This document shows, piece by piece, positions 19,090 through 28,287 of a DNA stretch of 64,000 nucleotides. Source of the stretch: Micromonospora zamorensis (GTDB lineage: Bacteria; Actinomycetota; Actinomycetes; Mycobacteriales; Micromonosporaceae). A model generated the notes under the pieces. It saw only the letters and a program-made list of their open reading frames with translations. It was not told where the DNA came from and searched no databases. The position numbers and the translations under genes were made by a program. The DNA lies in assembly GCF_900090275.1 (NCBI RefSeq), contig NZ_LT607755.1:2356001-2420000 (forward strand), read 5' to 3'. Positions within the stretch are counted from its first letter, which is position 1. The number at the start of each line of letters is the position of its first letter.

Positions 19090-19283
19090 GGAACACCGAG
19101 CAGGTGCCGGCCGTCGTGCATGAGCTCGTGCAGGTACGTCCCGCTGCGCGACACCGCACCCTGGTCGAACGCGACGAGGTAGGCCAGCAGGGTGAGCGCG
19201 ACGACGGTCGCCAGGACCGTCCACAAAAGACGCGTGGTGCCAGCGGGATTCACCAACGGCTGGCTGGACGTGGAGCTGGACAT
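19080..19283 (-). CDS. cbtB: Cobalt transporter subunit CbtB
   Basis: 67-residue single-pass membrane protein. One transmembrane helix (TVLATVVALTLLAYLVAF) is followed by the family's conserved C-terminal metal motif with several His, HELMHDGRHLLGVPCH. First gene of the operon and directly downstream of a cobalamin riboswitch, so its translation and that of cbtA should fall when B12 is plentiful. ATG at 19283. Confidence 0.9.
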   Translation of the reverse strand: MSSSTSSQPLVNPAGTTRLLWTVLATVVALTLLAYLVAFDQGAVSRSGTYLHELMHDGRHLLGVPCH

Positions 19284-19339
19284 ATGATCACGAACCTCCC
19301 CGGGGATGACGCGTCCCCATCGCAAGGCTGCGGACGACC

Positions 19340-19510
19340 GAGCGTCCTGGCTCGCGGGCCCCATTTTGAGGTGGGGGAACCGCTCACAGTGGCGCGACCG
19401 CGCCGGAATCACACCGGCTTCCCTCGCGTCGCCGCAGATAGTGGGTCGACGGTATCGGTGCCGCCGCAGGCGGTCAACCCGGCCCCGCGTTGGGTGAAGC
19501 ACCTGTGCTC
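19340..19510 (-). ncRNA. Cobalamin riboswitch controlling cbtBA
   Basis: Read on the minus strand, the leader contains the 5' element GGTGCTTCAC (about 19503-19494), the core GGGAAGCCGGTGTGATTCC, GGCGCGGTCGCGCCACTG with the B12 box GCCACTGTGAGCGG (about 19393-19380), and a closing AGCCAGGACGC segment near 19350. This is the standard class I adenosylcobalamin aptamer. About 55 bases then remain before the cbtB ATG, containing a GGGGACGCG/CGCGTCCCC-like hairpin region that can act as expression platform. Confidence 0.88.
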
Positions 19511-20119
19511 GAGGACTCAGCGCCGCCCGATTCGTCAGATCAAAACTCGATCGCTGGCGGCGGGCATCGTCCGCCGCCGCCGAACCCGACGCGACGGCGA
19601 AGCTCTCCGAGCCGATGGCCGGGTGGACGGCGCGGCCTGGACGACGGTGGAACCGCGGCCCGCTGTCGAGCACGCGCTCGACAGCGATCGGCCCGGGCCG
19701 GCTGATTGTCGGCTCGGACCGGCAGGTGTGTCTGCTCGCCGCCTCGTGCACCGGCTGAGGCGGAACGAGGCGAGCGCGGCGGGCGTCGAAGGCATAGCAT
19801 GTTATCGATAACAATCGGATTGTGGTTCGTTGGCTCGCGGGGCGGCCATCGACAACAGATCATGCCGTTCTGGTCGGACGTAGGGCTCCGAAGGCTCGCG
19901 TAACGACGGCAAAACATGGTCGCAAGACCTTGGCAACACACGTACGTGCATGGCATGGTAACGCCTGATCAAGGGAAACATCCGACCTATCTCCATGGGT
20001 GGTGCGGGCTTCGAGTCCGTCTCTCCCTGCCGAGGAGGCTCGGCCGGTCACCGGTGCTCCGCTCGCCGACGGCTCTCCCGTCGCGTGCGGCGCCACGCTT
20101 GGGGAGGTCAGGGCCGACG
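19511..20119. promoter_or_regulatory. Long leader of the sugar ABC operon with LacI-type operator
   Basis: About 610 bases with no convincing gene. It holds a perfect 14-bp palindrome TGTTATCGATAACA at 19800-19813, a classic LacI/GalR-family operator, and a smaller palindrome CACGTACGTG at 19939-19948. The region around 19795-19960 is AT-richer than its surroundings, as expected for a promoter of the permease gene downstream. The stretch 19520-19790 shows nothing clear. Confidence 0.55.
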
Positions 20120-21127
20120 ATGAGCACCGTCGAGGCAACCACCGGCACGCAGCACGGCACGCCCAGCGACTGGTTCCGGGAACGGATCTCCCACGCCGTC
20201 TCCGAGCTGACCGCCGCCACCGCGCTCGTCGTGCTGTTCATCGTGTTGAGCGTCGCCAGTCCCTACTTCCTGACCGCGGACAACCTCTTCAACATCGGGG
20301 CGCAGACCGCGGTGATCGCCATCATCGCCACGGCGCAGACGATGGTCATCATCACGAAGGGCATCGACCTCTCCGTGGGGTCGGTCGCCGCGCTCGCCGG
20401 CGTGGCGGGGGCGATGGTCGTACGCGACCTCGGCTTTCCACTCTGGGCGGCGACGGCGGTCGCGATCGGCGTCGGCGCACTGGCCGGGCTGCTCAACGGG
20501 CTGCTGGTGACCGTGGCTCGGATCCCACCGTTCATCGCGACGCTGGGAACGATGTCCGTCGGACGAGGGCTCGTCTTCATCATCACCGGGGCGGTCGGCG
20601 TCTACGGCCTGCCCCGATCCTTCCAACTGCTCGGCAACGGGGAGATCGTCGGCATTCCGTTCGCCGTGGTGATCACCGTTCTGGTCGCAGTCGGTGTCGC
20701 CTTCGTGCTCTCCCAGACCCGCTTCGGCCAGTACACGTACGCGATGGGCTCCAATCTGGAGGCCGCACGCCGGTCGGGCATCCGGGTCGGTCGGCACCTG
20801 ACCGGCGTGTACGTGCTGGCGGGTGTGCTGGTCGGTCTGGGAGGCATGATCGCCGCCTCCCGGGTCAACTCCGGTCAGCCGAACTACGGGATCTCGCTGG
20901 AGCTCGACGTCATCGCCGCCGCGGTCATCGGCGGGGCCAGCCTCTTCGGAGGTCAGGGCCGGATCGTCGGGACCATCATCGGCGCGTTCCTCATCGCCCT
21001 GGTCCGCAACGGCGCCGTCCTGCTCGACATCAGCATCCACTACCAGCAGGTGATCGTCGGCCTGATCATCTGGGCCGCCGTCTACTTCGACCAGTACCGC
21101 CGCCGGCGGCTGGAATCACGGGGTTGA
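20120..21127 (+). CDS. Sugar ABC transporter permease (RbsC/FrcC type)
   Basis: 335-residue inner-membrane permease of the ribose/fructose/xylose type carbohydrate importer family. It has about nine hydrophobic segments, including ALVVLFIVLSVASPYF and TAVIAIIATAQTMVII, followed by the family signature TKGIDLSVGSV; IGGASLFGGQGRI near residue 275 corresponds to the loop coupling to the ATPase. ATG at 20120 follows GGGGAGG about 12 bases upstream. It starts a permease, binding-protein, ATPase operon, an unusual order since most such operons begin with the binding protein. Confidence 0.9.
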   Translation: MSTVEATTGTQHGTPSDWFRERISHAVSELTAATALVVLFIVLSVASPYFLTADNLFNIGAQTAVIAIIATAQTMVIITKGIDLSVGSVAALAGVAGAMVVRDLGFPLWAATAVAIGVGALAGLLNGLLVTVARIPPFIATLGTMSVGRGLVFIITGAVGVYGLPRSFQLLGNGEIVGIPFAVVITVLVAVGVAFVLSQTRFGQYTYAMGSNLEAARRSGIRVGRHLTGVYVLAGVLVGLGGMIAASRVNSGQPNYGISLELDVIAAAVIGGASLFGGQGRIVGTIIGAFLIALVRNGAVLLDISIHYQQVIVGLIIWAAVYFDQYRRRRLESRG

Positions 21128-21167
21128 CATGCCACTTCGAGCGTCCGAACGAGGAAGGACACACACC

Positions 21168-22220
21168 ATGGCACACACCACCACCAGCCGGCGGGCACGA
21201 GGGCCACTCCTGCGCGCGCAGGCGATTCTGGCCGTGGCCGCGGCGACCGCTCTGCTCAGTGCCTGCGGCGGGGTCGAGGTCCGGGACGGAGGCGACGGCG
21301 CGACCAAGGACGCGAGCGGGCCGTTGAAGCTCGCCGTGGTCCCGAAGGCGGTCGGGGCCGACTACTGGAACACGGTGAAGGCGGGTGCCGAGTGCGCCGC
21401 GCAGCGCGCGGGTGACGTCACCGTCCAGTGGGACGGGGTGACCACCGAGACCGATGTTGAGGGTCAGGTCAACCTGATCCAGAACTACGTCACCAAGAAG
21501 GTCGACGGCATCGTCTACGCGGCCACCGACTCCAGTGCGCTGGCGCCCGCCACCGACAAGGCGCTCGCCGCGAACATCCCGGTCGCGATGATCGACTCCG
21601 GCACCAGCCCGCAGCCGTCGAACGTGCCGCTGTTCGCCACCGACAACCGCGCGTCGGCCACCGAGGCGGCGAAGCTGCTCGCCACCGAACTCGGCCCCGG
21701 CAACCACGAGGTGGCGCTGGTCGAGTTCCAGCCCGGGTCGCAGACCAACACCGAGCGGGTCGACGGCTTCAAGGCCGGTCTCGCCCAGTATCCGAACCTG
21801 AAGCTGGTCGGTCAGCAGCCCAGCCGCAGTGACGTCAACGAGGCACGACGCGTCACCGAGAACATCCTCACCGCCAACCCCAACCTCGCGGGCGTCTTCG
21901 CTGCCAACGAGCCGAGTGTGCTTGGCGCCGCGCAGGCCATCCAGGCGGCCGGCAAGTCCGGCAAGGTGGTCATCATCGGGTGGGACGCCGCCCCGGACGA
22001 GATCGCCGGGGTACGCAGCGGCCAGATCTCCGCGCTGGTCGTGCAGAACCCCTTCAAGATGGGCTACTTCGGTGTCGACAAGATGGTCAAGCACCTGCGG
22101 GACAAGGCGCCGCTGGCGTCGGCCGACACCGGCGTCACGTTCGTCACCAAGGAGAACATCGACTCCGCGGAGATCAAGGCGGTGCTCGAGCCCAGCTGCG
22201 CCAACCCCCCGGTGCAGTGA
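21168..22220 (+). CDS. Sugar ABC transporter substrate-binding lipoprotein
   Basis: 350-residue periplasmic-binding-protein family 1 protein (RbsB/FrcB-like). The N-terminus has a lipoprotein signal peptide with the lipobox LLSACGG, so it should be anchored outside the membrane by its Cys. The ribose-binding fold is clear: LKLAVVPKAVGADYWNTVKAG, DGIVYAATDSSAL, PVAMIDSGT, GVFAANEPSVLGAAQA, VVIIGWDAAPDEI. GAGGAAGG precedes ATG 21168. Its stop overlaps the ATPase start (TGATG). The sugar is not identifiable from sequence; the L-fuconate dehydratase nearby makes L-fucose or a related sugar plausible. Confidence 0.9.
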   Translation: MAHTTTSRRARGPLLRAQAILAVAAATALLSACGGVEVRDGGDGATKDASGPLKLAVVPKAVGADYWNTVKAGAECAAQRAGDVTVQWDGVTTETDVEGQVNLIQNYVTKKVDGIVYAATDSSALAPATDKALAANIPVAMIDSGTSPQPSNVPLFATDNRASATEAAKLLATELGPGNHEVALVEFQPGSQTNTERVDGFKAGLAQYPNLKLVGQQPSRSDVNEARRVTENILTANPNLAGVFAANEPSVLGAAQAIQAAGKSGKVVIIGWDAAPDEIAGVRSGQISALVVQNPFKMGYFGVDKMVKHLRDKAPLASADTGVTFVTKENIDSAEIKAVLEPSCANPPVQ

Positions 22221-23038
22221 TGGGTACGACCCCGACGGCCACCCCCGACAGCGACCGGCAGCCCACCGCCGACGAGCCGCCGGTCCTCGAAGCCCGTGGC
22301 ATCGTCAAGCGGTTCGGGCACGTCGAGGCGCTGCGCGGCGCCGACTTCACTGTCCACCGGGGTGAGGTCGTCGCGCTGATCGGCGACAACGGCGCCGGAA
22401 AGAGCACCCTCATCAAGACGCTGTCCGGTGTGCACCCGCCCGACGAGGGCGAGATCCGGGTCGGTGGTCGTCCCGTCCGGTTCTCCACCCCGGTCGACGC
22501 CCGGCGCGCCGGGGTGGAGACCGTCTACCAGGACCTCGCCGTCGCCGACGACCTCAGCGTGGCCGCCAACCTGTACCTCGGGCGGGAGATCCTGCGCTCC
22601 GGGCCGCTGGGTCGGCTCGGGCTGCTCGACAAGCGCGCGATGCGGCTGGGCGCGGCCGCCGCCCTTGACGAACTGGGCGTACGGATCCCGCGGGTCACCA
22701 CCCCGATCGCGATGTTGTCCGGTGGGCAACGGCAGTGCGTCGCGGTGGCCCGCGCCATCATCTGGGCGACCAATGTGGTCATCCTCGACGAGCCCACCGC
22801 CGCACTCGGTGTCGTCCAGACCGGGCGGGTGCTCGACGTGGTCCGGCGCGCCCGCGACGCCGGCATGTCGGTGGTGCTGGTGAGCCACAACATGCCGCAG
22901 GTGCTCGAGATCGCCGACCGGGTCGAGGTGCTGCGCCTCGGTCGGCGGGCGGCCCGACTGCGCGCCGACGAGGTCACCACCGACGACCTGGTGGCGGCCA
23001 TGACCGGGAGCACCAGTGTGGAACGCGACGAGCGGTGA
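22220..23038 (+). CDS. Sugar ABC transporter ATP-binding protein (single NBD, FrcA-like)
   Basis: 272-residue cytoplasmic ATPase driving the importer. Walker A GDNGAGKSTL (about 57), Q-loop TVYQDLAVADDLSV, signature LSGGQRQ (about 161), Walker B VVILDEPTAALG, and H-loop VLVSHN are all intact. Only one nucleotide-binding domain is present, as in FrcA, unlike the doubled RbsA type. ATG overlaps the preceding stop by one base, indicating translational coupling. Confidence 0.92.
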   Translation: MGTTPTATPDSDRQPTADEPPVLEARGIVKRFGHVEALRGADFTVHRGEVVALIGDNGAGKSTLIKTLSGVHPPDEGEIRVGGRPVRFSTPVDARRAGVETVYQDLAVADDLSVAANLYLGREILRSGPLGRLGLLDKRAMRLGAAAALDELGVRIPRVTTPIAMLSGGQRQCVAVARAIIWATNVVILDEPTAALGVVQTGRVLDVVRRARDAGMSVVLVSHNMPQVLEIADRVEVLRLGRRAARLRADEVTTDDLVAAMTGSTSVERDER

Positions 23039-23063
23039 CCGTGGCCGTCGACCGCGTGGGCGT

Positions 23064-23786
23064 TCACGACCGCGCGGTGTCCGAGTTGGCCTCGGTGTCG
23101 TCGGGCAACCCGTACAACGACTCCTCCACCCCGATCAGGTGGTTGGCCATCCGGATACGGGCCCGCTCCGGGTCACGTGCGGCAAGGGCCTTGAGGATCG
23201 CCACGTGCTCGTCGTGGGTGCGCCGGTCCGCGCCTTCCTCGTGCAGGCTCCGCCACAGCCGGCCCCGCACGGTGCGCCCGGCGAACGCCTCGATCAACCC
23301 GATGAGCACCGGATTCTCGGCGTGCACCGCGATGATCCGGTGGAAGGCGATGTCGATCTCGAGGATGCGCTCGTGGTCCTGCGGTGACTGGCCGACCATC
23401 CGGGCCGCCTCGGCGAGCAGGTCCCCGGCCTGGGCGAGGGCCTCGTCGGTCATCCTGGTCGCCGCCAGTTGGGCGGCCTCGCACTCCAGCAGTCGCCGGA
23501 CGGTGTGGATGTGCCGGGGGTCGCCCTGGCCCTGGAAGTCCACCACGAAGCCCATCGGCGCCAGCAGTTGCGGCGCGTCGAGGTTGGTGACGTAGGTGCC
23601 GTCACCCTGACGGATGTTGACGATGCCGAGGATCGACAGAGCCGACATGCCCTCGCGCAGCGAGCCGCGCGAAACGCCGAGCGACTCGGCGAGGTCCTTC
23701 TCGATGGGCAGTCGGTCCCCGGGCTTGAACTGCCCTTCGAGGATCATCCGCTTGATGCCGTTCACCACTTCGTCGGTGCGCGACAT
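23064..23786 (-). CDS. GntR-family (FadR subfamily) regulator
   Basis: 240-residue repressor with an N-terminal winged HTH (GQFKPGDRLPIEKDLAESLG, VSRGSLREGMSAL) and a C-terminal FCD ligand domain (LEIDIAFHRIIAVHAENPV and HDEHVAILKALAARDPERAR), whose Asp and His residues normally bind a metal and an organic acid. It lies 8 bases downstream of the L-fuconate dehydratase gene and is surely co-transcribed with it, so it is likely to respond to a sugar acid of the same pathway and to control the promoter upstream of the dehydratase. Confidence 0.9.
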   Translation of the reverse strand: MSRTDEVVNGIKRMILEGQFKPGDRLPIEKDLAESLGVSRGSLREGMSALSILGIVNIRQGDGTYVTNLDAPQLLAPMGFVVDFQGQGDPRHIHTVRRLLECEAAQLAATRMTDEALAQAGDLLAEAARMVGQSPQDHERILEIDIAFHRIIAVHAENPVLIGLIEAFAGRTVRGRLWRSLHEEGADRRTHDEHVAILKALAARDPERARIRMANHLIGVEESLYGLPDDTEANSDTARS

Positions 23787-23794
23787 GACACCCC

Positions 23795-25189
23795 CTAGCG
23801 GCCGGCGGGGGTGGCCGTCCCACCCGCGATCACGTACGGCTCCGAGGATGACACGGTAGTCGGGTCCGACGCCGCCCAGTAGTGGCCGTCGGGAAACCGG
23901 TAGAGCGCGACCGACTCGGGGCGCATCCGGGTGGAGTAGCCGGGCTGGCTGGGCAGGACGTAACCGCTGCCCGAGCCGGTGTCCCGGACGACGCACGGGT
24001 CGGTGAAGTGCTCGTGCAGGTGGTCGACGAACTCGGTGACCCGGTCGGTGAGATCCCCGGAGATCGCGACGTAGTCGAGCACCGACACGTGTTGGACCAT
24101 CTCGCAGAGCCCGACTCCACCGGCGTGGGGGCACACCGGCACGTCGAACTTCGCGGCGAGGAGCAGCACGGCGACGATCTCGTTGATGCTGGCCAGCCGA
24201 CCGGTGTCCAGCTGGCAGAAGTCGATGGCCCCGGCCTGGAACAGCTGCTTGAACATCACCCGGTTGTGACAGTGCTCGCCGGTGGCCACGCCGATGGGAG
24301 CGACAGCGCGGCGGATGGCCGCGTGGCCCAGGATGTCGTCGGGACTGGTCGGCTCCTCGATCCACAGGGGTGTGAACTGGGCGAGGGCCTTGACCCACTC
24401 GATGGCCTGACCGACGTCCCAGACCTGGTTGGCGTCGATCATCAGGTTGCGGTGCGGGCCGAGGATCTCCCGGGCGATCCCACAGCGGCGGATGTCGTCG
24501 TCGAGGTTGGCGCCCACCTTGAGTTTGACGTACCCGTAGCCGGCGTCCACCGCCTCCTGGCAGAGCCGGCGCAGCTTGTCGTCTCCGTAGCCGAGCCAGC
24601 CGGCCGAGGTGGTGTAGGCGGGGTAGCCGGTGCGGTCGAGCTCGGCGAGGCGGTCGGCCCTGGTGCTCTCCTTGGCCCGCAGGATGGCCAGTGCCTCGTC
24701 CCGGGTCAGCGCGTCGGACAGGTAGCGCAGGTCCGCGATGTCGACGAGTTGCTCGGGGGACATGTCGACGAGCAGTCGCCACAGCGGCTTCCCGGCGAGC
24801 CGGGCGACCAGGTCCCATGAGGCGTTCAACACGGCGGCGAGGGACAGGTGGACGACGCCCTTCTCCGGCCCGAGCCACCGCAGTTGGCTGTCGGAGGTGA
24901 GGAGTCGGTAGACCGCGCCCATGTCTGCGGCCATCGTCGCCACGTCCAGGCCGACCAGAAGCTGCGCCTGGTGCACCGCGGCCGCGGCGACGATGTCGTT
25001 GCCTCGACCGATGGTGAAGGTCAGCCCGTGACCCGCGAGCGGCACGCCCACGCTGTCGACACCGTCGGTGTGCAGGATGACGTACGCCGCCGAGTAGTCG
25101 CCGTCCTTGTTCATGGCGTCGGACCCGTCGGCGGTCAGTGAGGTGGGAAAACGGACGTCCTCGACGGTGACGGCGGTGATCTGCGGCAT
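23795..25189 (-). CDS. L-fuconate dehydratase (enolase superfamily)
   Basis: 464-residue enzyme expected to convert L-fuconate to 2-keto-3-deoxy-L-fuconate in the non-phosphorylating L-fucose pathway. Mandelate-racemase-type catalytic motifs are in order: base KLKVGAN (about 221), metal ligands IDANQVWD (about 249), IEEPTSPDD (about 275) and ATGEHCHNR (about 301), then [15 protein letters not shown] (about 350). Length and these motifs fit the FucD subgroup. The ATG at 25189 has GAGGAG upstream. It is first in an operon with the GntR regulator. The rest of the L-fucose pathway is not in this window. Confidence 0.87.
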   Translation of the reverse strand: MPQITAVTVEDVRFPTSLTADGSDAMNKDGDYSAAYVILHTDGVDSVGVPLAGHGLTFTIGRGNDIVAAAAVHQAQLLVGLDVATMAADMGAVYRLLTSDSQLRWLGPEKGVVHLSLAAVLNASWDLVARLAGKPLWRLLVDMSPEQLVDIADLRYLSDALTRDEALAILRAKESTRADRLAELDRTGYPAYTTSAGWLGYGDDKLRRLCQEAVDAGYGYVKLKVGANLDDDIRRCGIAREILGPHRNLMIDANQVWDVGQAIEWVKALAQFTPLWIEEPTSPDDILGHAAIRRAVAPIGVATGEHCHNRVMFKQLFQAGAIDFCQLDTGRLASINEIVAVLLLAAKFDVPVCPHAGGVGLCEMVQHVSVLDYVAISGDLTDRVTEFVDHLHEHFTDPCVVRDTGSGSGYVLPSQPGYSTRMRPESVALYRFPDGHYWAASDPTTVSSSEPYVIAGGTATPAGR

Positions 25190-25213
25190 GCGCTCCTCGC
25201 CCGGCTAGGCAAA

Positions 25214-25262
25214 AGATCGGATGATCACCCGGAGTATACGGAGGGCGGTTCTGGCGCGTCAA
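25214..25262 (-). promoter_or_regulatory. Promoter and candidate GntR operator of the fuconate dehydratase operon
   Basis: On the minus strand TTGACG (25262-25257) and TATACT (25238-25233) lie 18 bases apart, a strong promoter. Just downstream, GATCATCCGATC (25225-25214) has two GATC half-sites around a 4-base centre, well placed for repression by the co-encoded GntR protein. Confidence 0.6.
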
Positions 25263-25589
25263 CGACCTTGATCCACCCTGAAGGGCGGACATCCACCGTC
25301 TCGGGGCCGTCGAACCTGGTCAATGTTCGAACCCGATCCACTGTGCCCATTGGCGCGATACATCAAATCTTTGCCGGTGTCGGCCGCCCGTGGATCGCGT
25401 CGTGCCGTCAGTCGCACCGCCTGCGCCTGCTGCTGCCATCGACGCGCCTGGCCGGCCGGGACGAACCCGCGCCGGTGCGGCTGGTGATCACCGTCACCGG
25501 CTCGGCCGCGACACGCCGAGACCGACATGTGGGGTGTGACAACGCCTGCATCCCTATATATGGTGTCGAGCGCAGCTGGTTCGACCGCT

Positions 25590-25765
25590 CATCCGGTGCG
25601 GTCGAGGCAAGAGGGAACCCGGTGGAAATCCGGGACTGTCCCGCAGCGGTGAGTGGGAACGACCGCCGTCATCAGCACTGGGCCACGAAGCGGCCTGGGA
25701 AGCGACGGCCAGTAGGAGACCGGCCAGCCCGGTTGTGCCCACGAGTCCGAAGACCTGCCAGCGCG
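25590..25765 (+). ncRNA. Cobalamin riboswitch controlling nrdAB
   Basis: Textbook AdoCbl aptamer pieces appear in order: AGAGGGAACCCGGTGGAAAT (25610-25629), CCGGGACTGTCCCGCAGCGG with GTGAGTGGGAAC (the B12 box region), GCACTGGGCCACG, CCTGGGAAGCGACGGCCAGT, and ACGAGTCCGAAGACCTGCC (25741-25759). A hairpin CCACGCCG-tgc-CGGCGTGG at 25830-25848 may be part of the expression platform. An AT-rich CTATATATGG at about 25554 could be the -10 of its promoter. Confidence 0.93.
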
Positions 25766-25911
25766 CCGCGTACCCGCACCCGGGTGGGCGGCGGTCCGAG
25801 GCCGCGTGGGACGGCTGACGCCACCTGACCCACGCCGTGCCGGCGTGGCGTCCGTCGGTGTCTGTCTCCTCGCGTCCGGGCCACCAGGTCTCGAACTCCG
25901 AGGAGCGAGTG

Positions 25912-28287
25912 GTGACAGTCACCGAGGTAGTCCCCGTCAGCGGCGACGCGACAGTGCGGCGGACGCCGATGCAGGTCCGCAAGCGCAACGGCGCCACCGA
26001 ACCCGTGGACGTGAACAAGATCGTCCGGGCGGTCGAGCGGTGGGCCGACGACCTGACCGACGTCGACCCGATGCGCGTCGCCACCCGCACCATCAGCGGC
26101 CTGTACGACGGCGCGACGACGGCCGAGCTGGACCGGCTGTCCATTCAGACCGCGGCCGAGATGATCGGCGAGGAGCCGCAGTACTCGCGCCTCGCCGCCC
26201 GGCTGCTGGCCGGTTACGTCGACAAGGAGGTGCGTCGGCAGGGCATCACCTCGTTCAGCGCGGCGATCCGGGTCGGCCACGCCGAGGGCCTGATCGGAGA
26301 CGACACCGCCGCGTTCGTCGCCGCACACGCCACGATGCTCGACGCCACCGTCGATCCGGACGGTGACCGGCGATTCGAGTACTTCGGCCTGCGTACGGTG
26401 GCCGACCGGTACCTGCTGCGCCACCCCACCAGCAGGCTGGTGCTGGAGACCCCGCAGTACTGGCTGCTGCGGGTGGCCTGTGGTCTGTCCACCACGCCCG
26501 ACGAGGCGACCGGTTTCTACCGGCTGATGTCCAGCCTGGCCTACCTGCCCAGCTCGCCGACGCTGTTCAACTCCGGCACCCGGCACACCCAGATGTCCTC
26601 CTGCTATCTGGTCGACTCCCCGCTCGACGAGTTGGACTCGATCTACCAGCGGTACGCCCAGGTCGCCAACCTGTCCAAGTTCGCCGGGGGCATCGGCATC
26701 GCGTACTCCCGGGTCCGGTCCCGGGGCGCGCTGATCCGCGGCACCAACGGGCAGTCCAACGGGATCGTGCCGTGGCTGCGCACGCTGGACGCGAGCGTCG
26801 CCGCGGTCAACCAGGGTGGCCGGCGCAAGGGCGCGGCCTGCGTCTACCTGGAGCCGTGGCACCCGGACGTCGAGGAGTTCCTGCAACTGCGCGACAACAC
26901 CGGCGAGGACGCCCGACGCACCCACAACCTGAACCTCGCCAACTGGGTCCCCGACGAGTTCATGCGCCGGGTCGAGGCCGACGAGATGTGGTCGCTGTTC
27001 GACCCGCACGAGGTGCCCGAGCTGCCCGACCTGTGGGGTGAGCGGTTCGACGCCGCGTACCGCGAGGCCGAGGCGCAGGGCCGCTACGTGCGGCAGGTCC
27101 CGGCCAGGGAGCTGTACGGGAAGATGATGCGGACCCTGGCCCAGACCGGCAACGGGTGGATGACCTTCAAGGACGCCGCCAACCGGTTGTGCAACCAGAC
27201 CGCCGAGCCGGGCAATGTGGTGCACCTGTCCAACCTCTGCACCGAGATCGTCGAGGTGTCCAGCGACGCTGAGACGGCCGTGTGCAACCTCGGTTCGGTG
27301 AACCTCGCCGCCCACCTCACCGACGGTGGCATCGACTGGGAGCGGCTGCGCGCCACGGTCCGTACCGCTGTGACGTTCCTGGACCGGGTCATCGACATCA
27401 ACTACTACCCGACCTCGCAGGCGGCGGCGAGCAACCCCCGCTGGCGGCCGGTCGGGCTCGGGCTGATGGGCCTTCAGGACGTGTTCTTCGCGCTGCGGCT
27501 GCCGTTCGACTCGCCGGCCGCGCGGGAGCTGTCCACCCGGGTCAGCGAGGAGCTGTACCTGACCGCGCTGGAGACCTCGGCCGACCTGGCGCGTCGCTTC
27601 GGCGCGCATCCGACCTTCGCGCAGACCCGGGCCGCGCGGGGTCAGTTGCAGCCCGACCTGTGGGGCGTCGAGGGTACGCAGACCGCGCGCTGGGACGCGC
27701 TGCGCGAGCGGGTCGAGGCGTACGGGCTGCGCAACTCGCTGCTGGTGGCGGTCGCGCCGACCGCGACCATCGCCTCGATCGCCGGGTGCTACGAGTGCAT
27801 CGAGCCGCAGGTGTCGAACCTGTTCAAGCGCGAGACCCTGTCGGGGGAGTTCCTCCAGGTCAACACCGCTCTGGTGCGCGAGCTGAAGGCCCGCGGTCTG
27901 TGGACCGAGCGGATCCGGTCGGCGATCAAGCGGGCCGAGGGGTCGGTGCAGGACATCGCCGAGCTGCCGGCCGGCGTACGGGAGTTGTTCCGCACCGCGT
28001 GGGAGCTGCCGCAGCGCGCTTTGATCGACCTGGCGGCGGCCCGTGCCCCGTTCATCGACCAGTCCCAGTCGCTGAACCTGTTCCTGGCCGCACCGACCAT
28101 CGGCAAGCTGTCCTCGATGTACCTGTACGCCTGGAAGGCCGGGCTGAAGACCACCTACTACCTGCGCTCCCGCCCCGCCACGCGGATCCAGCAGGCCACC
28201 GTCAGCGCTGTCGCACCCGTCTCCGTCGACGCGGAGGCGCTGGCCTGCTCGCTGGAGAACCCCGAGTCGTGCGAGGCCTGCCAGTGA
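25912..28287 (+). CDS. nrdA: Class Ia ribonucleoside-diphosphate reductase, alpha subunit
   Basis: 791-residue oxygen-dependent ribonucleotide reductase large subunit, making dNDPs from NDPs in the cytoplasm. An ATP-cone allosteric domain (about 20-105, VRKRNGATEPVDVNKIVRAVE) precedes the barrel. The catalytic loop with the thiyl-radical Cys and Glu reads NLCTEIVEV (about 441), and the redox Cys pair ends the protein (CEACQ). GTG at 25912 is chosen for the GGAG 6 bases upstream; GTG at 25909 is equally in frame. It overlaps nrdB by GTGA. The B12 riboswitch upstream implies repression when cobalamin is present, leaving dNTP synthesis to a B12-dependent class II enzyme elsewhere, as described for Streptomyces. 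Confidence 0.95.
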   Translation: MTVTEVVPVSGDATVRRTPMQVRKRNGATEPVDVNKIVRAVERWADDLTDVDPMRVATRTISGLYDGATTAELDRLSIQTAAEMIGEEPQYSRLAARLLAGYVDKEVRRQGITSFSAAIRVGHAEGLIGDDTAAFVAAHATMLDATVDPDGDRRFEYFGLRTVADRYLLRHPTSRLVLETPQYWLLRVACGLSTTPDEATGFYRLMSSLAYLPSSPTLFNSGTRHTQMSSCYLVDSPLDELDSIYQRYAQVANLSKFAGGIGIAYSRVRSRGALIRGTNGQSNGIVPWLRTLDASVAAVNQGGRRKGAACVYLEPWHPDVEEFLQLRDNTGEDARRTHNLNLANWVPDEFMRRVEADEMWSLFDPHEVPELPDLWGERFDAAYREAEAQGRYVRQVPARELYGKMMRTLAQTGNGWMTFKDAANRLCNQTAEPGNVVHLSNLCTEIVEVSSDAETAVCNLGSVNLAAHLTDGGIDWERLRATVRTAVTFLDRVIDINYYPTSQAAASNPRWRPVGLGLMGLQDVFFALRLPFDSPAARELSTRVSEELYLTALETSADLARRFGAHPTFAQTRAARGQLQPDLWGVEGTQTARWDALRERVEAYGLRNSLLVAVAPTATIASIAGCYECIEPQVSNLFKRETLSGEFLQVNTALVRELKARGLWTERIRSAIKRAEGSVQDIAELPAGVRELFRTAWELPQRALIDLAAARAPFIDQSQSLNLFLAAPTIGKLSSMYLYAWKAGLKTTYYLRSRPATRIQQATVSAVAPVSVDAEALACSLENPESCEACQ

